DNA of 64,000 bases from Pseudomonas paraeruginosa PA7 (GCF_000017205.1 NC_009656.1:434001-498000); one strand, 5' to 3'; counted from the first letter of the stretch, positions 47,729 to 56,081 are shown. Notes: generated from the letters alone by a model not told the origin. Program-made: numbers and translations.

Positions 47729-48909
47729 ATGTCCAAGCGCAAGAGATACAGCCCCGAGTTCAAGCGGGAAGCCATCGAACTGGTTCGCCGTTCAGGGGCG
47801 AGCTGCCGACAGGTGGCTCTGGAGATTGGCGTTGCTCCGGACCTGCTCACGCGCTGGGTTCGAGAGGCTCAATCAGGTGTAGAAAAGGCCTTTCTCGGCA
47901 CGGGAAGCCCGCGAGATGAGGAACTTGCTCGTCTCAAGCGTGAATTGGCCCGAGTGCTAAGGAGCGTGATTTTTAAGAGACGCGGCAGCGTACTTTGCCA
48001 AGGAGTCATCGAGCGGCACACGGTGATCCAGCGCTGCCGCAATGAGTACCCTGTGCGATTGATGTGCCGATGTCTGAAAGTGTCCGCCAATGGTTATTAC
48101 GCTTGGCAGGATCGCGCGCCAAGCCCGCGTGCCCGCGCGAATGCGCGTCTGGTGAAGCGTATTCGTGAGATCCACGAGCACAGCCGTGGCATGATCGGAG
48201 CGCCACGTATGCATGAGGATCTGCTCGACGAAGGTGAAACCGTCAGCCCTGAACCGCGTTGCCCACCTGAAGGCAGCAGAGCGCATTCAAGGCTGGCCGC
48301 GCCGGAAGAAGTGTGCTTTGGTCGATCAGCCTCCAGCCTCCAGCCTCCAGCCTCCAGCCTCCAGCCTCCAGCCGGCGTGAGCAACTTGCTAGAGCGAGTC
48401 TTCACCGCCCTTGAGCCGGAGCGCAAATGGGTCACGGACATCACGGAGATTTCCACCTTGGAAGGCAAGCTGTTCCTGTGCGTGGTGCTCGATCTGTACA
48501 GCAAGTTGGTGATCGGTTGGTCGATGCATCATCGTCAGGATCGGCAGATGGTGATCCGAGCGGTGGAGATGGTGATCTGGCAACGCCGAGGGACTGGTCG
48601 GTAATTCTGCATTCCGATAGAGGCAGTCAGTTCACCAGTGCGGATTACCAACGCTTTCTTAATAGCAACACGCTGGTTTGCAGCATGAGTGCAGTCGGTC
48701 ATTGCGGTGATAACGCGGCCTGTGAAGGCTTCTTCGGTCTGCTTAAGCGAGAGCGGGTTGCCTATCAATCGTATCGGACCCGTGATGAAGCACGGGGGAT
48801 CTATTCGATTACATCGAGCGGTTTCATAACCCACGAATGCGTCGTAGAGTCGTCCGGCAAGATCTGAAGTTTTCAGCCCTTTTCAAACCGTCCGTGGAAA
48901 CGGGGTAGA
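47729..48909 (+). pseudogene. IS3-family transposase (OrfA/OrfB), multiply frameshifted
   Basis: OrfA starts MSKRKRYSPEFKREAIELVRRSGASCRQVALE (ribosome site GAAGGAG) and carries the helix-turn-helix. The OrfB part has the DDE catalytic residues in the wrong frames: Asp in WVTDITEI, Asp in LHSDRGSQF and Glu in AACEGFFGLLKRE. Compared with the family I see small indels near 47954-47975, 48247, 48591-48593 and 48793, plus an inserted seven-base tandem array at 48330-48371. The longest uninterrupted frame is 47729-48604. Not expected to transpose by itself. Confidence 0.85.
48330..48371 (+). repeat. Six tandem CCTCCAG units inside the transposase
   Basis: Perfect 7-base unit repeated six times (42 bases) in the middle of the OrfB part. 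It replaces normal transposase sequence and, being 42 bases long, translates in frame as LQPPASS-type repeats. Looks like slippage expansion in a decaying gene. Confidence 0.9.
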
Positions 48910-48914
48910 ACCCG
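48891..48914 (-). repeat. Right terminal inverted repeat of the IS3-like element
   Basis: GTCCGTGGAAACGGGGTAGAACCC; overlaps the expected transposase stop at 48907-48909 as is usual for this group. Confidence 0.85.
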
Positions 48915-49093
48915 ACTATCGCCTGAGATCCCGGCGGATAAACGCACCCTCAACCAGTTCCGCCGCATCACCGGCCGCGCCGAAGATCTGTCGATCAGCT
49001 TCGAGGCTCACCTGCTGGGGCTCCACGATCGACTTCGACGAGAATGCTGGCACGCTTACTATTCGCAGTCTGCCCACACAGTTGAGTGATTAA
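48915..49093 (+). pseudogene. C-terminal fragment resembling a YejK/NdpA nucleoid-associated protein
   Basis: Right next to the IS end the sequence reads [31 protein letters not shown], then, after a one-base shift in a G-run at 49017-49020, [24 protein letters not shown] and stop at 49091-49093. The combined ~55 residues look like the end of a YejK-type protein (an SFD-like core, then a TLTIxxLP tail). The rest of the gene is absent on the other side of the IS, so it was probably cut by insertion plus deletion. Family assignment from memory, not searched. Confidence 0.45.
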
Positions 49094-49567
49094 CTCGAGC
49101 GCAGCTAGAAAATGCTCCGTCCATGTCAGGACGGGGCGACTCTTCTACGTTGGTTCAATCATTTAACTACATCCCACACATGCCGTCAGTTCATCAATTT
49201 TATGAGGAAATAAACCAAGGCAAGTATGTATTGAATAGACAGCGCACTCAATCGAATAGAATGTCCGAAAATATCCTGTATTTGTCCGAACGTACTCTAG
49301 CCAAGCAAGGGGCATACTGGTTCTATAAACATTTATACTAAAAAGTATCGTTTAAGTTAGTTAAAAATATTTAACAAGCCCTAGGTGTTATCGAAACAAA
49401 GATAGCTTATTAACTGACCATTTTGTTAACCAGTAGCCAACTTGAAAAGGATAAAAATAGCACTCGGATTTACTAGCCTAGAGAGAGGCTGCAGAGAATT
49501 TAACTTAACCCAGGTGCTGGAAATCTCCACGCTACCAGCAAGCCTAGAAAAGAAAGGACTAAATCGA
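49094..49567. other. AT-rich segment without a supportable gene
   Basis: Base composition drops sharply compared with the flanks. A 72-codon open frame at 49123-49341 has no ribosome site and no motif. Another frame is open into the hydrolase gene from 49442 but lacks support. The segment should contain the promoter of the hydrolase/AraC pair; TTAAAAATATTTAAC near 49360 is a candidate AT-rich core. Confidence 0.4.
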
Positions 49568-50791
49568 ATGATAAAAAAATATACAAATAAGAAAATTGTC
49601 ATTGTTCTTTCGGCGGCTCTAGTAATTCTGACGGCTACCTACATTGGCAGCAAAGGCGTGAGGTTTTGGAAACTGCATACTTTGTTTAACTCGAATAAGA
49701 TTAACGAAAACTTCCGATCCATGCCGGACATGTTCGAATCCTTGCCAGTCATAAAGGACAGCGAGACAAACCAATTTCAGACTGAATTAGCTAATATGCC
49801 TGTGTCATTTAGCTTTCAAGGCAGACAAATTTTATTTGACGACTGGATAAAGAGTAGCAATACCACAGGTATAATAGTATTCAGTAACGACCGTATAGCC
49901 TATGAGAGATACTTTCAAGGGAATAGCTCTCAAAGTCTTGCTATAGGATGGTCATTAAGCAAGTCCATAATGTCACTTTTAATAGGAATGGCAGTTGATG
50001 ATGGATCAATTCATAGCTTGCTAGACCCTGTAAACCTCTACGCTCCACAGCTATCCACTAGCGGATACGCGGGTGTTTCTTTGAGAGATGTACTCGAGAT
50101 GTCTTCAGGAATAGCTTTCAATGAAGACTACGGAGATCCGGACTCAGATATTAACCAACTGGGGAGGACCATCGCACTTGGTGGATCAGTAAACGAAACA
50201 GTCAGCTCATTGAGAAGAGGAGATGCACCAGGTAGAGTACACCACTATGTTAGCGCGGATACTCAGGTACTTGGCATGGTTCTGCTAGGTTCGACTGGTA
50301 TGGGACCATCAAAGTTCATGAGTAAAAGACTGTGGTCTAAACTGGGGGCTGAGTGTAAAGGAGAATGGTTAACTGATGATAAAGGGACAGAGCTGGCTTT
50401 CGGCGGTGTAAATCTTTGCCTAAGGGACTTTGCACGTATTGGTCTACTTTATCTTCGGAACGGAAAAAGCTTGAACGGAAATCAGATCGTAAGCTCCGCG
50501 TGGGTAACAGCATCAACCAAGCCTCGAAGTGATCATTTGCGTCCTGGGCGTTTCAAAGAAAGCGGCGAGCCAAATCTTGGCTATGGGTACCAATGGTGGA
50601 TTCCCGAAGGAATGGAAGGGGAGTTCTTGGCTATCGGAGTATACGGGCAATTCATATACGTCAATCCCAAAAGAGGCGTGGTCATTGCAAAGACCTCCGC
50701 CTATAGCAACTATAATGTTGACGGAATAAGCATGGAACATGAAGCCATTGCTGCATTTCGAGCCATATCTAGGACTGTTGGAGTAAAGTGA
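49568..50791 (+). CDS. Membrane-anchored serine hydrolase of the beta-lactamase (class C/NylB-like) family
   Basis: 407 residues from the ATG at 49568, with AAAGGA 8 bases upstream. Residues ~8-28 form an N-terminal membrane anchor, so the enzyme faces the periplasm. The active site is complete: SLSK (Ser129, Lys132), YVS (Tyr227, Ser229) and GVYGQFIYVNP for the third motif. Closest in style to COG1680 hydrolases such as 6-aminohexanoate-dimer hydrolase rather than true AmpC; substrate unknown. Codon use is AT-rich, unlike the backbone. Its stop overlaps the AraC gene. Confidence 0.85.
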   Translation: MIKKYTNKKIVIVLSAALVILTATYIGSKGVRFWKLHTLFNSNKINENFRSMPDMFESLPVIKDSETNQFQTELANMPVSFSFQGRQILFDDWIKSSNTTGIIVFSNDRIAYERYFQGNSSQSLAIGWSLSKSIMSLLIGMAVDDGSIHSLLDPVNLYAPQLSTSGYAGVSLRDVLEMSSGIAFNEDYGDPDSDINQLGRTIALGGSVNETVSSLRRGDAPGRVHHYVSADTQVLGMVLLGSTGMGPSKFMSKRLWSKLGAECKGEWLTDDKGTELAFGGVNLCLRDFARIGLLYLRNGKSLNGNQIVSSAWVTASTKPRSDHLRPGRFKESGEPNLGYGYQWWIPEGMEGEFLAIGVYGQFIYVNPKRGVVIAKTSAYSNYNVDGISMEHEAIAAFRAISRTVGVK

Positions 50792-50793
50792 GC

Positions 50794-51777
50794 ATGGACC
50801 TAACAACCGAACACATACTCGATTTTGAATGGAGACCACTACAGAACTATCTTCGTGACCGGGGTATACCGACACCACCCATAGAAACAAGCCAGCAACT
50901 AAGAAGTGATAGACTTTATAACTGGATAGTTAGCAAGGGGTATTCAGGCGAGGAAGGTCTGAATCTAGGCACCTACTATCATATATCTGATTACGGTGTT
51001 ATTGGTTTGGCGTTGCAGTGTGCTGAGAATGTAGTGGACCTTTTGAAGGTCATTAGGGCATATGTAAAGTTGTTCAACCGTGATATAGCTGATGTTCGTG
51101 TCAATGCTGGAGAACATTACGAGGTAGAAGTCCATGTTTTGGTTAACTTTAAACCAGAGTGGACTGCCGCATCGCGTCAATTCCACGTAAACGTTATAGC
51201 TTCAGCGTCCTACAAACTTATGATGGACTTGTTGGGAACGGACTTCCCCATCAGCGCTTTGACAGTGCCGGTGTACATCTCAGATAAAACAAACTATGAA
51301 CACTTTTTTTCTTTACCTGTAAGTCATGAATTGAGTGAGATAGTATTCAAATTTCCAGCTCAACAAATGAGTAAAACACTAGTAACTGCCAACCCAGCGG
51401 TGTTTCAGTCGGCTCTGGCTATGGCCAGTGAAACCTTCAATGCTTTGCTAGAAATAGAGATGGGAGGACTCCGTCAGCGAATTGAATTATTTCTTGAGTC
51501 CATACCTGATTGCTACCCTAGTTTGGTGACTACCGCAAAGCATCTACGGATGAATGAACGGACTATCAGACGGCGCCTTGCGGACGAAGGCTGTTCCTAC
51601 CGCCAGATTGTAGATACGGCACGCAAATCTCGGGCAATTTCACTACTTTTGAATTCGTCAATTCCAGTAGAACGTATTAGCGATATTCTGGGATACTCAG
51701 AGCCAGCTTGCTTTAGGCACGCGTTTAGGCGTTGGACGGGGAAGTCTACTACGTCATTCAGAAACAAATCACACTAA
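50794..51777 (+). CDS. AraC-family transcriptional regulator with arabinose-binding-like N-terminal domain
   Basis: 327 residues from the ATG at 50794 (a GTG at 50788 overlaps the hydrolase stop and is the alternative). The N-terminal ~180 residues match the OruR/Arabinose_bd type (ISDYGVIGLALQCAENVVDLLKVIRAY). The C-terminus has the double helix-turn-helix: KHLRMNERTIRRRLADEGCSYRQIV and ISDILGYSEPACFRHAFRRWTG. It likely controls the hydrolase gene in the same transcript. AT-rich codon use shows horizontal origin. Confidence 0.9.
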   Translation: MDLTTEHILDFEWRPLQNYLRDRGIPTPPIETSQQLRSDRLYNWIVSKGYSGEEGLNLGTYYHISDYGVIGLALQCAENVVDLLKVIRAYVKLFNRDIADVRVNAGEHYEVEVHVLVNFKPEWTAASRQFHVNVIASASYKLMMDLLGTDFPISALTVPVYISDKTNYEHFFSLPVSHELSEIVFKFPAQQMSKTLVTANPAVFQSALAMASETFNALLEIEMGGLRQRIELFLESIPDCYPSLVTTAKHLRMNERTIRRRLADEGCSYRQIVDTARKSRAISLLLNSSIPVERISDILGYSEPACFRHAFRRWTGKSTTSFRNKSH

Positions 51778-51808
51778 CTAGACTCTTCCCCCTGATCAAG
51801 GGCAACTT

Positions 51809-52297
51809 ATGAACTATAATAATCGAAATAATCAGATCCAAGCCATGATAGCCGAGACACAGTTCGACGCTTACGTCTTAGGCTATATCGCAAAGGCTAG
51901 AACCAACTCAGCTCCAGATGAGTCCCTCCGTATTGAGGCCGAAGGCTCAGCAATGCTTGCTGGACTTATCAGCGACTCGTGCAGGAAGCGCCGAACCCCA
52001 ACCCCCCCCTTCCCTTACTTGCTACTTCAGATCGCGCACGAAGCCTTAGATCGAACCAAGTCCAATTTGGCAAAGGCTCGTGATACATCAAGGGCTGATT
52101 CATCATGCCTAGAGATACTCAATCAGGCTGTGTGGGACACCGCTGTTGCTATGGACAACATATCTGAGTTCGTCGAGCCAGACCAAGGTAGCGTCAGTTT
52201 AATTAAAAAACTAGTTGAGTTCGCACAAAAGTCAGGCACTAAAGAAGGGCAAGCCCTTGCTTTGCAAGCACTTGCAGTTCTTGGCGTTAATTATTAA
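51809..52297 (+). CDS. Unrecognised 162-residue protein
   Basis: Starts MNYNNRNNQIQAMIAETQFDAYVLGYIAKA with AAGG 7 bases upstream. No signal peptide or membrane helix; the protein appears mostly helical, with a central Cys-rich/proline stretch (SCRKRRTPTPPFPYLL) and a C-terminal amphipathic helix (GQALALQALAVLGVNY). No family recognised. It follows the AraC gene by 31 bases in the same direction and has the same AT-rich codon use, so it may be a third member of this unit. Confidence 0.6.
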   Translation: MNYNNRNNQIQAMIAETQFDAYVLGYIAKARTNSAPDESLRIEAEGSAMLAGLISDSCRKRRTPTPPFPYLLLQIAHEALDRTKSNLAKARDTSRADSSCLEILNQAVWDTAVAMDNISEFVEPDQGSVSLIKKLVEFAQKSGTKEGQALALQALAVLGVNY

Positions 52298-52713
52298 GAT
52301 AATATTTAATTTTTTAATAAAATTGTCTACTGCCTCTCCGGCGATCACAGCTTTAGATGCTCCGAAATGTTGAGTTTGGCAGCCAGTCCCGTTCTTAAAG
52401 AAATTCAATCAAGACAAGAGGGTATAGACTATACTTAGTGCGTACCCCCCCCAGGGTATTCAAATACGGAATCTCGGCAACCACACAATACCTCCCTGAA
52501 AGTCTAAGTTTCTCGCCTTCGCGAGTTTGTATTACAATAATAAAAGTTCCGTCTTGATCGGTTTTTGGAGCAGATCGGTCTGATTGATCTGACATCAAGA
52601 GCTGACAATGCAGGCAGTCACTACAGTCATCAAATAGTAGTTTCCAAGATAGCTGCCCTCCAGCCTTTTTGCCACGGGCAGAGGCAGGCTGGATGGATCG
52701 AAGGGGAGGCCGA
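52298..52713. other. AT-rich to GC-rich transition with possible small or broken gene
   Basis: The left part (to ~52640) is AT-rich and the right part is backbone-like. On the minus strand a frame from 52754 to 52395 contains MSDQSDRSAPKTDQDGTFIIVIQ at 52595, 66 residues if that is the start, without a ribosome site. In another minus frame, right after the vgrG stop, the sequence reads IGLPFDPSSLPLPVAKRLEGSYLGNY and soon stops, which may be the beginning of a lost gene downstream of vgrG. Neither can be called with confidence. Confidence 0.3.
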
Positions 52714-54374
52714 TTAGCGGCTGGCTGTCCAGGACAGCGCATGGCCACTGCCACCAGGCTGCACCCTCATCGGCCCCTTCAGGGCGATGGCGATCCCCTC
52801 CAGTGTGATGCCTCCGTCGTGCAGCGTGATGGTTCCGCCGGGGCCGTACAGGCGGAAGACTTCACCAGCCTGTAGCTCGACAACGCGCGAGCGCTGGATA
52901 ATTGACTTGCCCGCTTCCAACAGCGCATTGCCCTCCACCCGTTGCTCCAGGTGCCCGCCAATCTCCACCCATTGGTTGGCGGCGGTCTTGTCGCGGCGGT
53001 GGTTGCCCACCTGTTCGGTGCGGTCTTGCCGGTGGTAATGGTGTGGTTACGCTCGATGGTCAGGTAGTCGTCGCGGTCGATGTCGTGGCGCCGGTCCTGG
53101 CCAATGGTCACCTGCTCGTCGTTGCCTACCGTTTCGGTGCGGTCGTGGCCGATGTCGATGATTTCGTCGTGCTCGACCTGTTCTTTGCGGTCGTGGCCGA
53201 CAAAGGTGGTCTCGTCATGGTTGACGATGTTGTTCTGGTCCTCCTGGGCGTGGATGAGGATTTCCTCCTGCCCGGCCTCGTCCTCGAAGCGCAGCTCGTT
53301 GAAGCCCTCGCCCTTGTGGGTCTGGCTCTTGAGGGGCATGCGCGTCTTGTGCCGGGGTAGCTCGTAGGGCGGGCGCTGGTTGGCATTGAAGCTCCTGCCG
53401 GTGATGACCGGTTGGTCCGGGTCGCCATCGAAGTTGGAGATGATGACTTCCTGGCCGATGCGCGGGATGGCCATGTGGCCCCAGAGCGCGCCGGCGATTT
53501 TCTGCGACACCCGTATCCAGCAGGAGCTGTGCTCGTCGTGGCGGCCTTCCCGGTCCCAGGGGAACTGCACCTTCACTCGGCCAAATTCGTCGCAGTAGAT
53601 TTCCTCGCCCTCGCCCTCGCCCTCGCCCTCGCCCGCGCGCTTGGTCTGCTGGTTGTACAGCGGGTTCTTGAAGTTGTAGTCGCGCTGGGTCTGGCGCGCG
53701 GTGCGCACGTTCTCGCCGTAAGTGAAGCTGCGCAGCGCCGGGCCCGGGCGGTCGCCGCCGGCCTGCGGGTTGTACTCCACCGGCAGGCCAGGCTGTTTGC
53801 CGAAAATCCACAGGCGGTCGCAGTGGATGAGGCGGTGGCCTTCGGCGTTGTGCAGGAAGCCGTAGAAAAAGCCTTCCTCGCGCATGATGCGCTCGACGAA
53901 GTGGTAGTCGGTGCCGCCGGCCTGCACGCAGTACTCGCGCGGAGCGTGGGGGTTGGTGACCTTCTGCTCGTAGTCCAGGGTGATGGCGTGCTTCTTCAGT
54001 ACGGCGGTGGCGATGTCGGGCACGGACAGGGCCTGGAAGATGCGCCAGTCCGAGGCCAGCTGCAGGCGGGCCAGGCGCGGCTCGACGATGGCGCGGTAGC
54101 GAGTGCGGCGAAAGCCGGTGTTGCCCTGCTGGAACGAGGTCACCGAGCCATGCACGTAGCGCACGGGCTGGCCGCCCTGCCAGATAGTGAGGAGCGCCGG
54201 ACGGTCGAGGATCTGGCCGAAGTCGACGGCGGGGTTGGCGCAGCTGAGCTGGACATCGAGGTGGAAGGTCTCGGAGAGGCTTTCGACGAGGTGGAACTCG
54301 ACGACCTCGAACGCGTCGGCGCCGGCGCCGGCGCCGGCGGTGAAGGTGAAGCGCAAATCGCATCGGATGGACAT
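52714..54374 (-). pseudogene. vgrG: Orphan vgrG (type VI secretion spike) with internal deletion and frameshift
   Basis: The ATG at 54374 follows AGGGAG. The gp27-like part reads VEFHLVESLSETFHLDVQLSCANPAVDFGQILDRPALLTIWQ and continues to FKNPLYNQQ. It then passes through a Gly-Glu run straight to EEIYCDEFGRVKVQFPWDREG, skipping what in P. aeruginosa VgrG proteins is a segment of very roughly 130 residues. The repeat-rich spike follows (NHDETTFVGHDRKEQVEHDEI). Near 53026 a one-base change shifts the frame; the normal tail (QVGNHRRDKTAANQWVEIGGHL...) continues in the other frame to a stop at 52714. Probably non-functional. Confidence 0.85.
53604..53633 (-). repeat. Five GGCGAG units at the vgrG deletion junction
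   Basis: Tandem hexamers (CTCGCC on the plus strand) code for alternating Gly-Glu. They mark the point where the missing VgrG segment would be. Confidence 0.85.
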
Positions 54375-54632
54375 GCGGTGCTCCCTGCTGGTCCTGCTCC
54401 GCGCATGCTGGAGCGGGAACCGGGCCGTGATCCTTTCATCCTGAAACGCTCAGCGGTAACGAAGGCAGGTGCCCATAGGCATCCAAAGCCCTGATCCTGC
54501 AGCTCGGTTCAATGTTGGAATATCAGAGGAATCCTTATTTCGCAGAAGAATGGTCCGATGGCGACTATCGTGCAGGCCTTCGACGCGCCACCAAGTCCTC
54601 ATCCAGGAGCGAGAGGCTGGGTCGCCGGTTAG
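54375..54632. other. Junction between vgrG and mtgA
   Basis: 258 bases of mixed composition. They probably hold the old vgrG promoter/leader and the right end of the accessory block. No gene, terminator or attachment-like repeat was recognised. Confidence 0.4.
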
Positions 54633-55331
54633 CTAGCGCTCCAGGCGCAACAGGTAGTCTTCGCCGCCCAGCTGCCACATCTGCTGGCGAATCCAGGCCG
54701 CGCGCTGGCGCACGTAGGGTCCCGGCCTGGCCGCGCTCCATTTCAGCGGGCTGGGCAGCACCGCGGCGAGCTGGCTGGCCTGGGCGCGGCTCAGGCGTTC
54801 GGCGTCGAGGCCGAAGTGATAGCGTGCCGCAGCCTGCGCGCCGAAGACGCCCGGGCCCCATTCGGCGCTGTTCAGGTAGACCTCGAGAATCCTCTGCTTG
54901 GTCCAGAGCGTCTCGATCAGCAGGGTGAACCAGGCCTCCAGGCCCTTGCGCAACCAACTGCGCCCGGACCAGAGGAAGACATTCTTCGCTACCTGCTGGC
55001 TGAGCGTACTGGCGCCGCGAATACTGCCGCCGCGCTCGTTGTGCGCGAGCGCCTGCTGGATGGCCGGCAGGTCGAAGCCGTGGTGCTCGGCGAAGTGCTG
55101 GTCCTCGCCGGCGATCACCGCGACCTTCAGGCTGTCCGGCAACTGCTCCCAGGAGCGCCAGTCGCGTTGCAGATCGATGGGCTGGCCGTCGACCCAGGAG
55201 CCGACCTTGCGTTCGAGCATGACCATGGTCCCCGGTGGCGGCACCCAGCGTAGGACCGCGACCAGCACGACGCTGGCGGCCATGAACCAGAGCAGGTACT
55301 TGAACAGGCGACGGAGCAGGGATCGCAACAT
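54633..55331 (-). CDS. mtgA: Monofunctional peptidoglycan glycosyltransferase MtgA
   Basis: 232 residues. An N-terminal helix (FKYLLWFMAASVVLVAVLRWV) anchors it in the inner membrane. The GT51 motifs are present: AGEDQHFAEHHGFD with the catalytic Glu, RGASTLSQQVAKNVFLW and KQRILEVYLNSAEWGPGVFGAQAAARYHF. It polymerises lipid II glycans. The start is the ATG at 55329-55331; the frame is open upstream but that is shadow. Divergent from the DUF423 gene. Confidence 0.95.
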   Translation of the reverse strand: MLRSLLRRLFKYLLWFMAASVVLVAVLRWVPPPGTMVMLERKVGSWVDGQPIDLQRDWRSWEQLPDSLKVAVIAGEDQHFAEHHGFDLPAIQQALAHNERGGSIRGASTLSQQVAKNVFLWSGRSWLRKGLEAWFTLLIETLWTKQRILEVYLNSAEWGPGVFGAQAAARYHFGLDAERLSRAQASQLAAVLPSPLKWSAARPGPYVRQRAAWIRQQMWQLGGEDYLLRLER

Positions 55332-55400
55332 GCGTGGCTTGGCTTGGAAGAAGGGGGCGGCCATTATAACGGGCTGGATGCTATCACCGGAGTCTTGTCC

Positions 55401-55778
55401 ATGCTTCGTCCCTTCCTGTTGTTGGCGGCATTTTTCGGTTTCACCGGCGTGGCCCTCGGGGCGTTCGCCGCCCACGGCCTGAAGAAGCAGCTCAGCGCCG
55501 AGCACCTGGCGGTATTCCAGACCGGCGTGCACTACCAGTTGATCCACGCCCTGGCGCTGTTCGGCGTGGCGCTGCTCGCCACCCGCCTGGACGGCCGCCT
55601 GGTGAGCGCGGCGGGTGGCCTGTTCACCCTGGGCATCCTGCTGTTCTCCGGCAGTCTCTACCTGCTGACCCTCAGTGGCATCGGCAAGCTCGGCATCATC
55701 ACCCCGTTCGGCGGCGTCTCCTTCCTCGCCGGCTGGCTGTGCCTGGGGCTGGCCGCCTGGCGCCTGGGCAACGCCTGA
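55401..55778 (+). CDS. DUF423 membrane protein
   Basis: 125 residues, four hydrophobic helices. DUF423 marks: ALGAFAAHGLKKQLSAEHLAVFQTGVHYQLIHALALF and SGSLYLLTL...ITPFGGVSFLAGW. Inner-membrane protein of unknown role. The ATG at 55401 starts MLRPFLLLAAFFGF; 70 bases separate it from divergent mtgA, so both promoters are compact. Confidence 0.88.
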   Translation: MLRPFLLLAAFFGFTGVALGAFAAHGLKKQLSAEHLAVFQTGVHYQLIHALALFGVALLATRLDGRLVSAAGGLFTLGILLFSGSLYLLTLSGIGKLGIITPFGGVSFLAGWLCLGLAAWRLGNA

Positions 55779-55818
55779 GACCGGTTGCCTCGGGCGGCGC
55801 ACTTGTCGACAAGGCGCC

Positions 55819-55847
55819 TTGGTCATCGGGGTGGATCGGGCTAGAAT
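55819..55847 (+). promoter_or_regulatory. Sigma-70-type promoter for thiS
   Basis: TTGGTC (55819-55824), 17 bases and TAGAAT (55842-55847), 33 bases before the thiS start. No thiamine riboswitch fold fits between this and the start, which leaves too short a leader. Confidence 0.65.
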
Positions 55848-55880
55848 GCCGCTCCCTTTCACTTTCGTGACCGTTCAGCC

Positions 55881-56081
55881 ATGCAGATTCAACTGAACGG
55901 CGAGGCCTTCGAGCTCCCCGACGCGCAGAGCGTCGCGGACCTGCTGGCCCGCCTGGAGCTTGGCGGCCGCCGCGTGGCCGTCGAGCTGAACCTGGATATC
56001 GTGCCGCGCAGCCAGCACGCCAGCACCGCGCTCAAGGATGGCGACCGCGTGGAGATCGTCCACGCCATCGGCGGCGGCTAG
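55881..56081 (+). CDS. thiS: Sulfur carrier protein ThiS
   Basis: 66 residues, ubiquitin-like. The C-terminus ends in Gly-Gly (IGGG), which is adenylated and thiocarboxylated to carry sulfur for thiazole. [20 protein letters not shown] is the typical start. It precedes thiG by 53 bases. Confidence 0.94.
   Translation: MQIQLNGEAFELPDAQSVADLLARLELGGRRVAVELNLDIVPRSQHASTALKDGDRVEIVHAIGGG

Larger units (their letters stand above)
47667..48914. mobile_element. IS3-family insertion sequence remnant
   Basis: The 1248-base segment is bounded by 24-bp inverted repeats (47667-47690 and 48891-48914) that differ at one position; the inner part reads CTACCCCGTT(A/T)CCACGGAC. It contains a decayed IS3-type transposase. 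Size and organisation fit the family. The immediate flanks (AGA, GAC) show no clear 3-4-bp target duplication, consistent with an old or rearranged insertion. Confidence 0.85.

Noticed and set aside
48330-48371. Short tandem array considered as CRISPR or a minisatellite locus
   Set aside because: Units are 7 bases with no spacers, within a transposase; not CRISPR.
49123-49341. 72-codon plus-strand open frame in the AT-rich gap
   Set aside because: No ribosome site and no recognisable family; random open frames of this length are expected in such sequence.
49568-50791. Hydrolase gene called as an AmpC-type resistance beta-lactamase
   Set aside because: Motif spacing and the membrane anchor fit COG1680/NylB-like hydrolases; YVS in place of YAN/YSN and the GQF third motif do not support a true class C beta-lactamase.
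47640-54632. Integrative element with tRNA attachment site
   Set aside because: No tRNA gene, integrase or flanking direct repeat found at the block edges.
55848-55880. Thiamine (TPP) riboswitch upstream of thiS
   Set aside because: Only about 30 bases lie between the probable promoter and the start, too short for the element, and no THI-box core sequence was seen.
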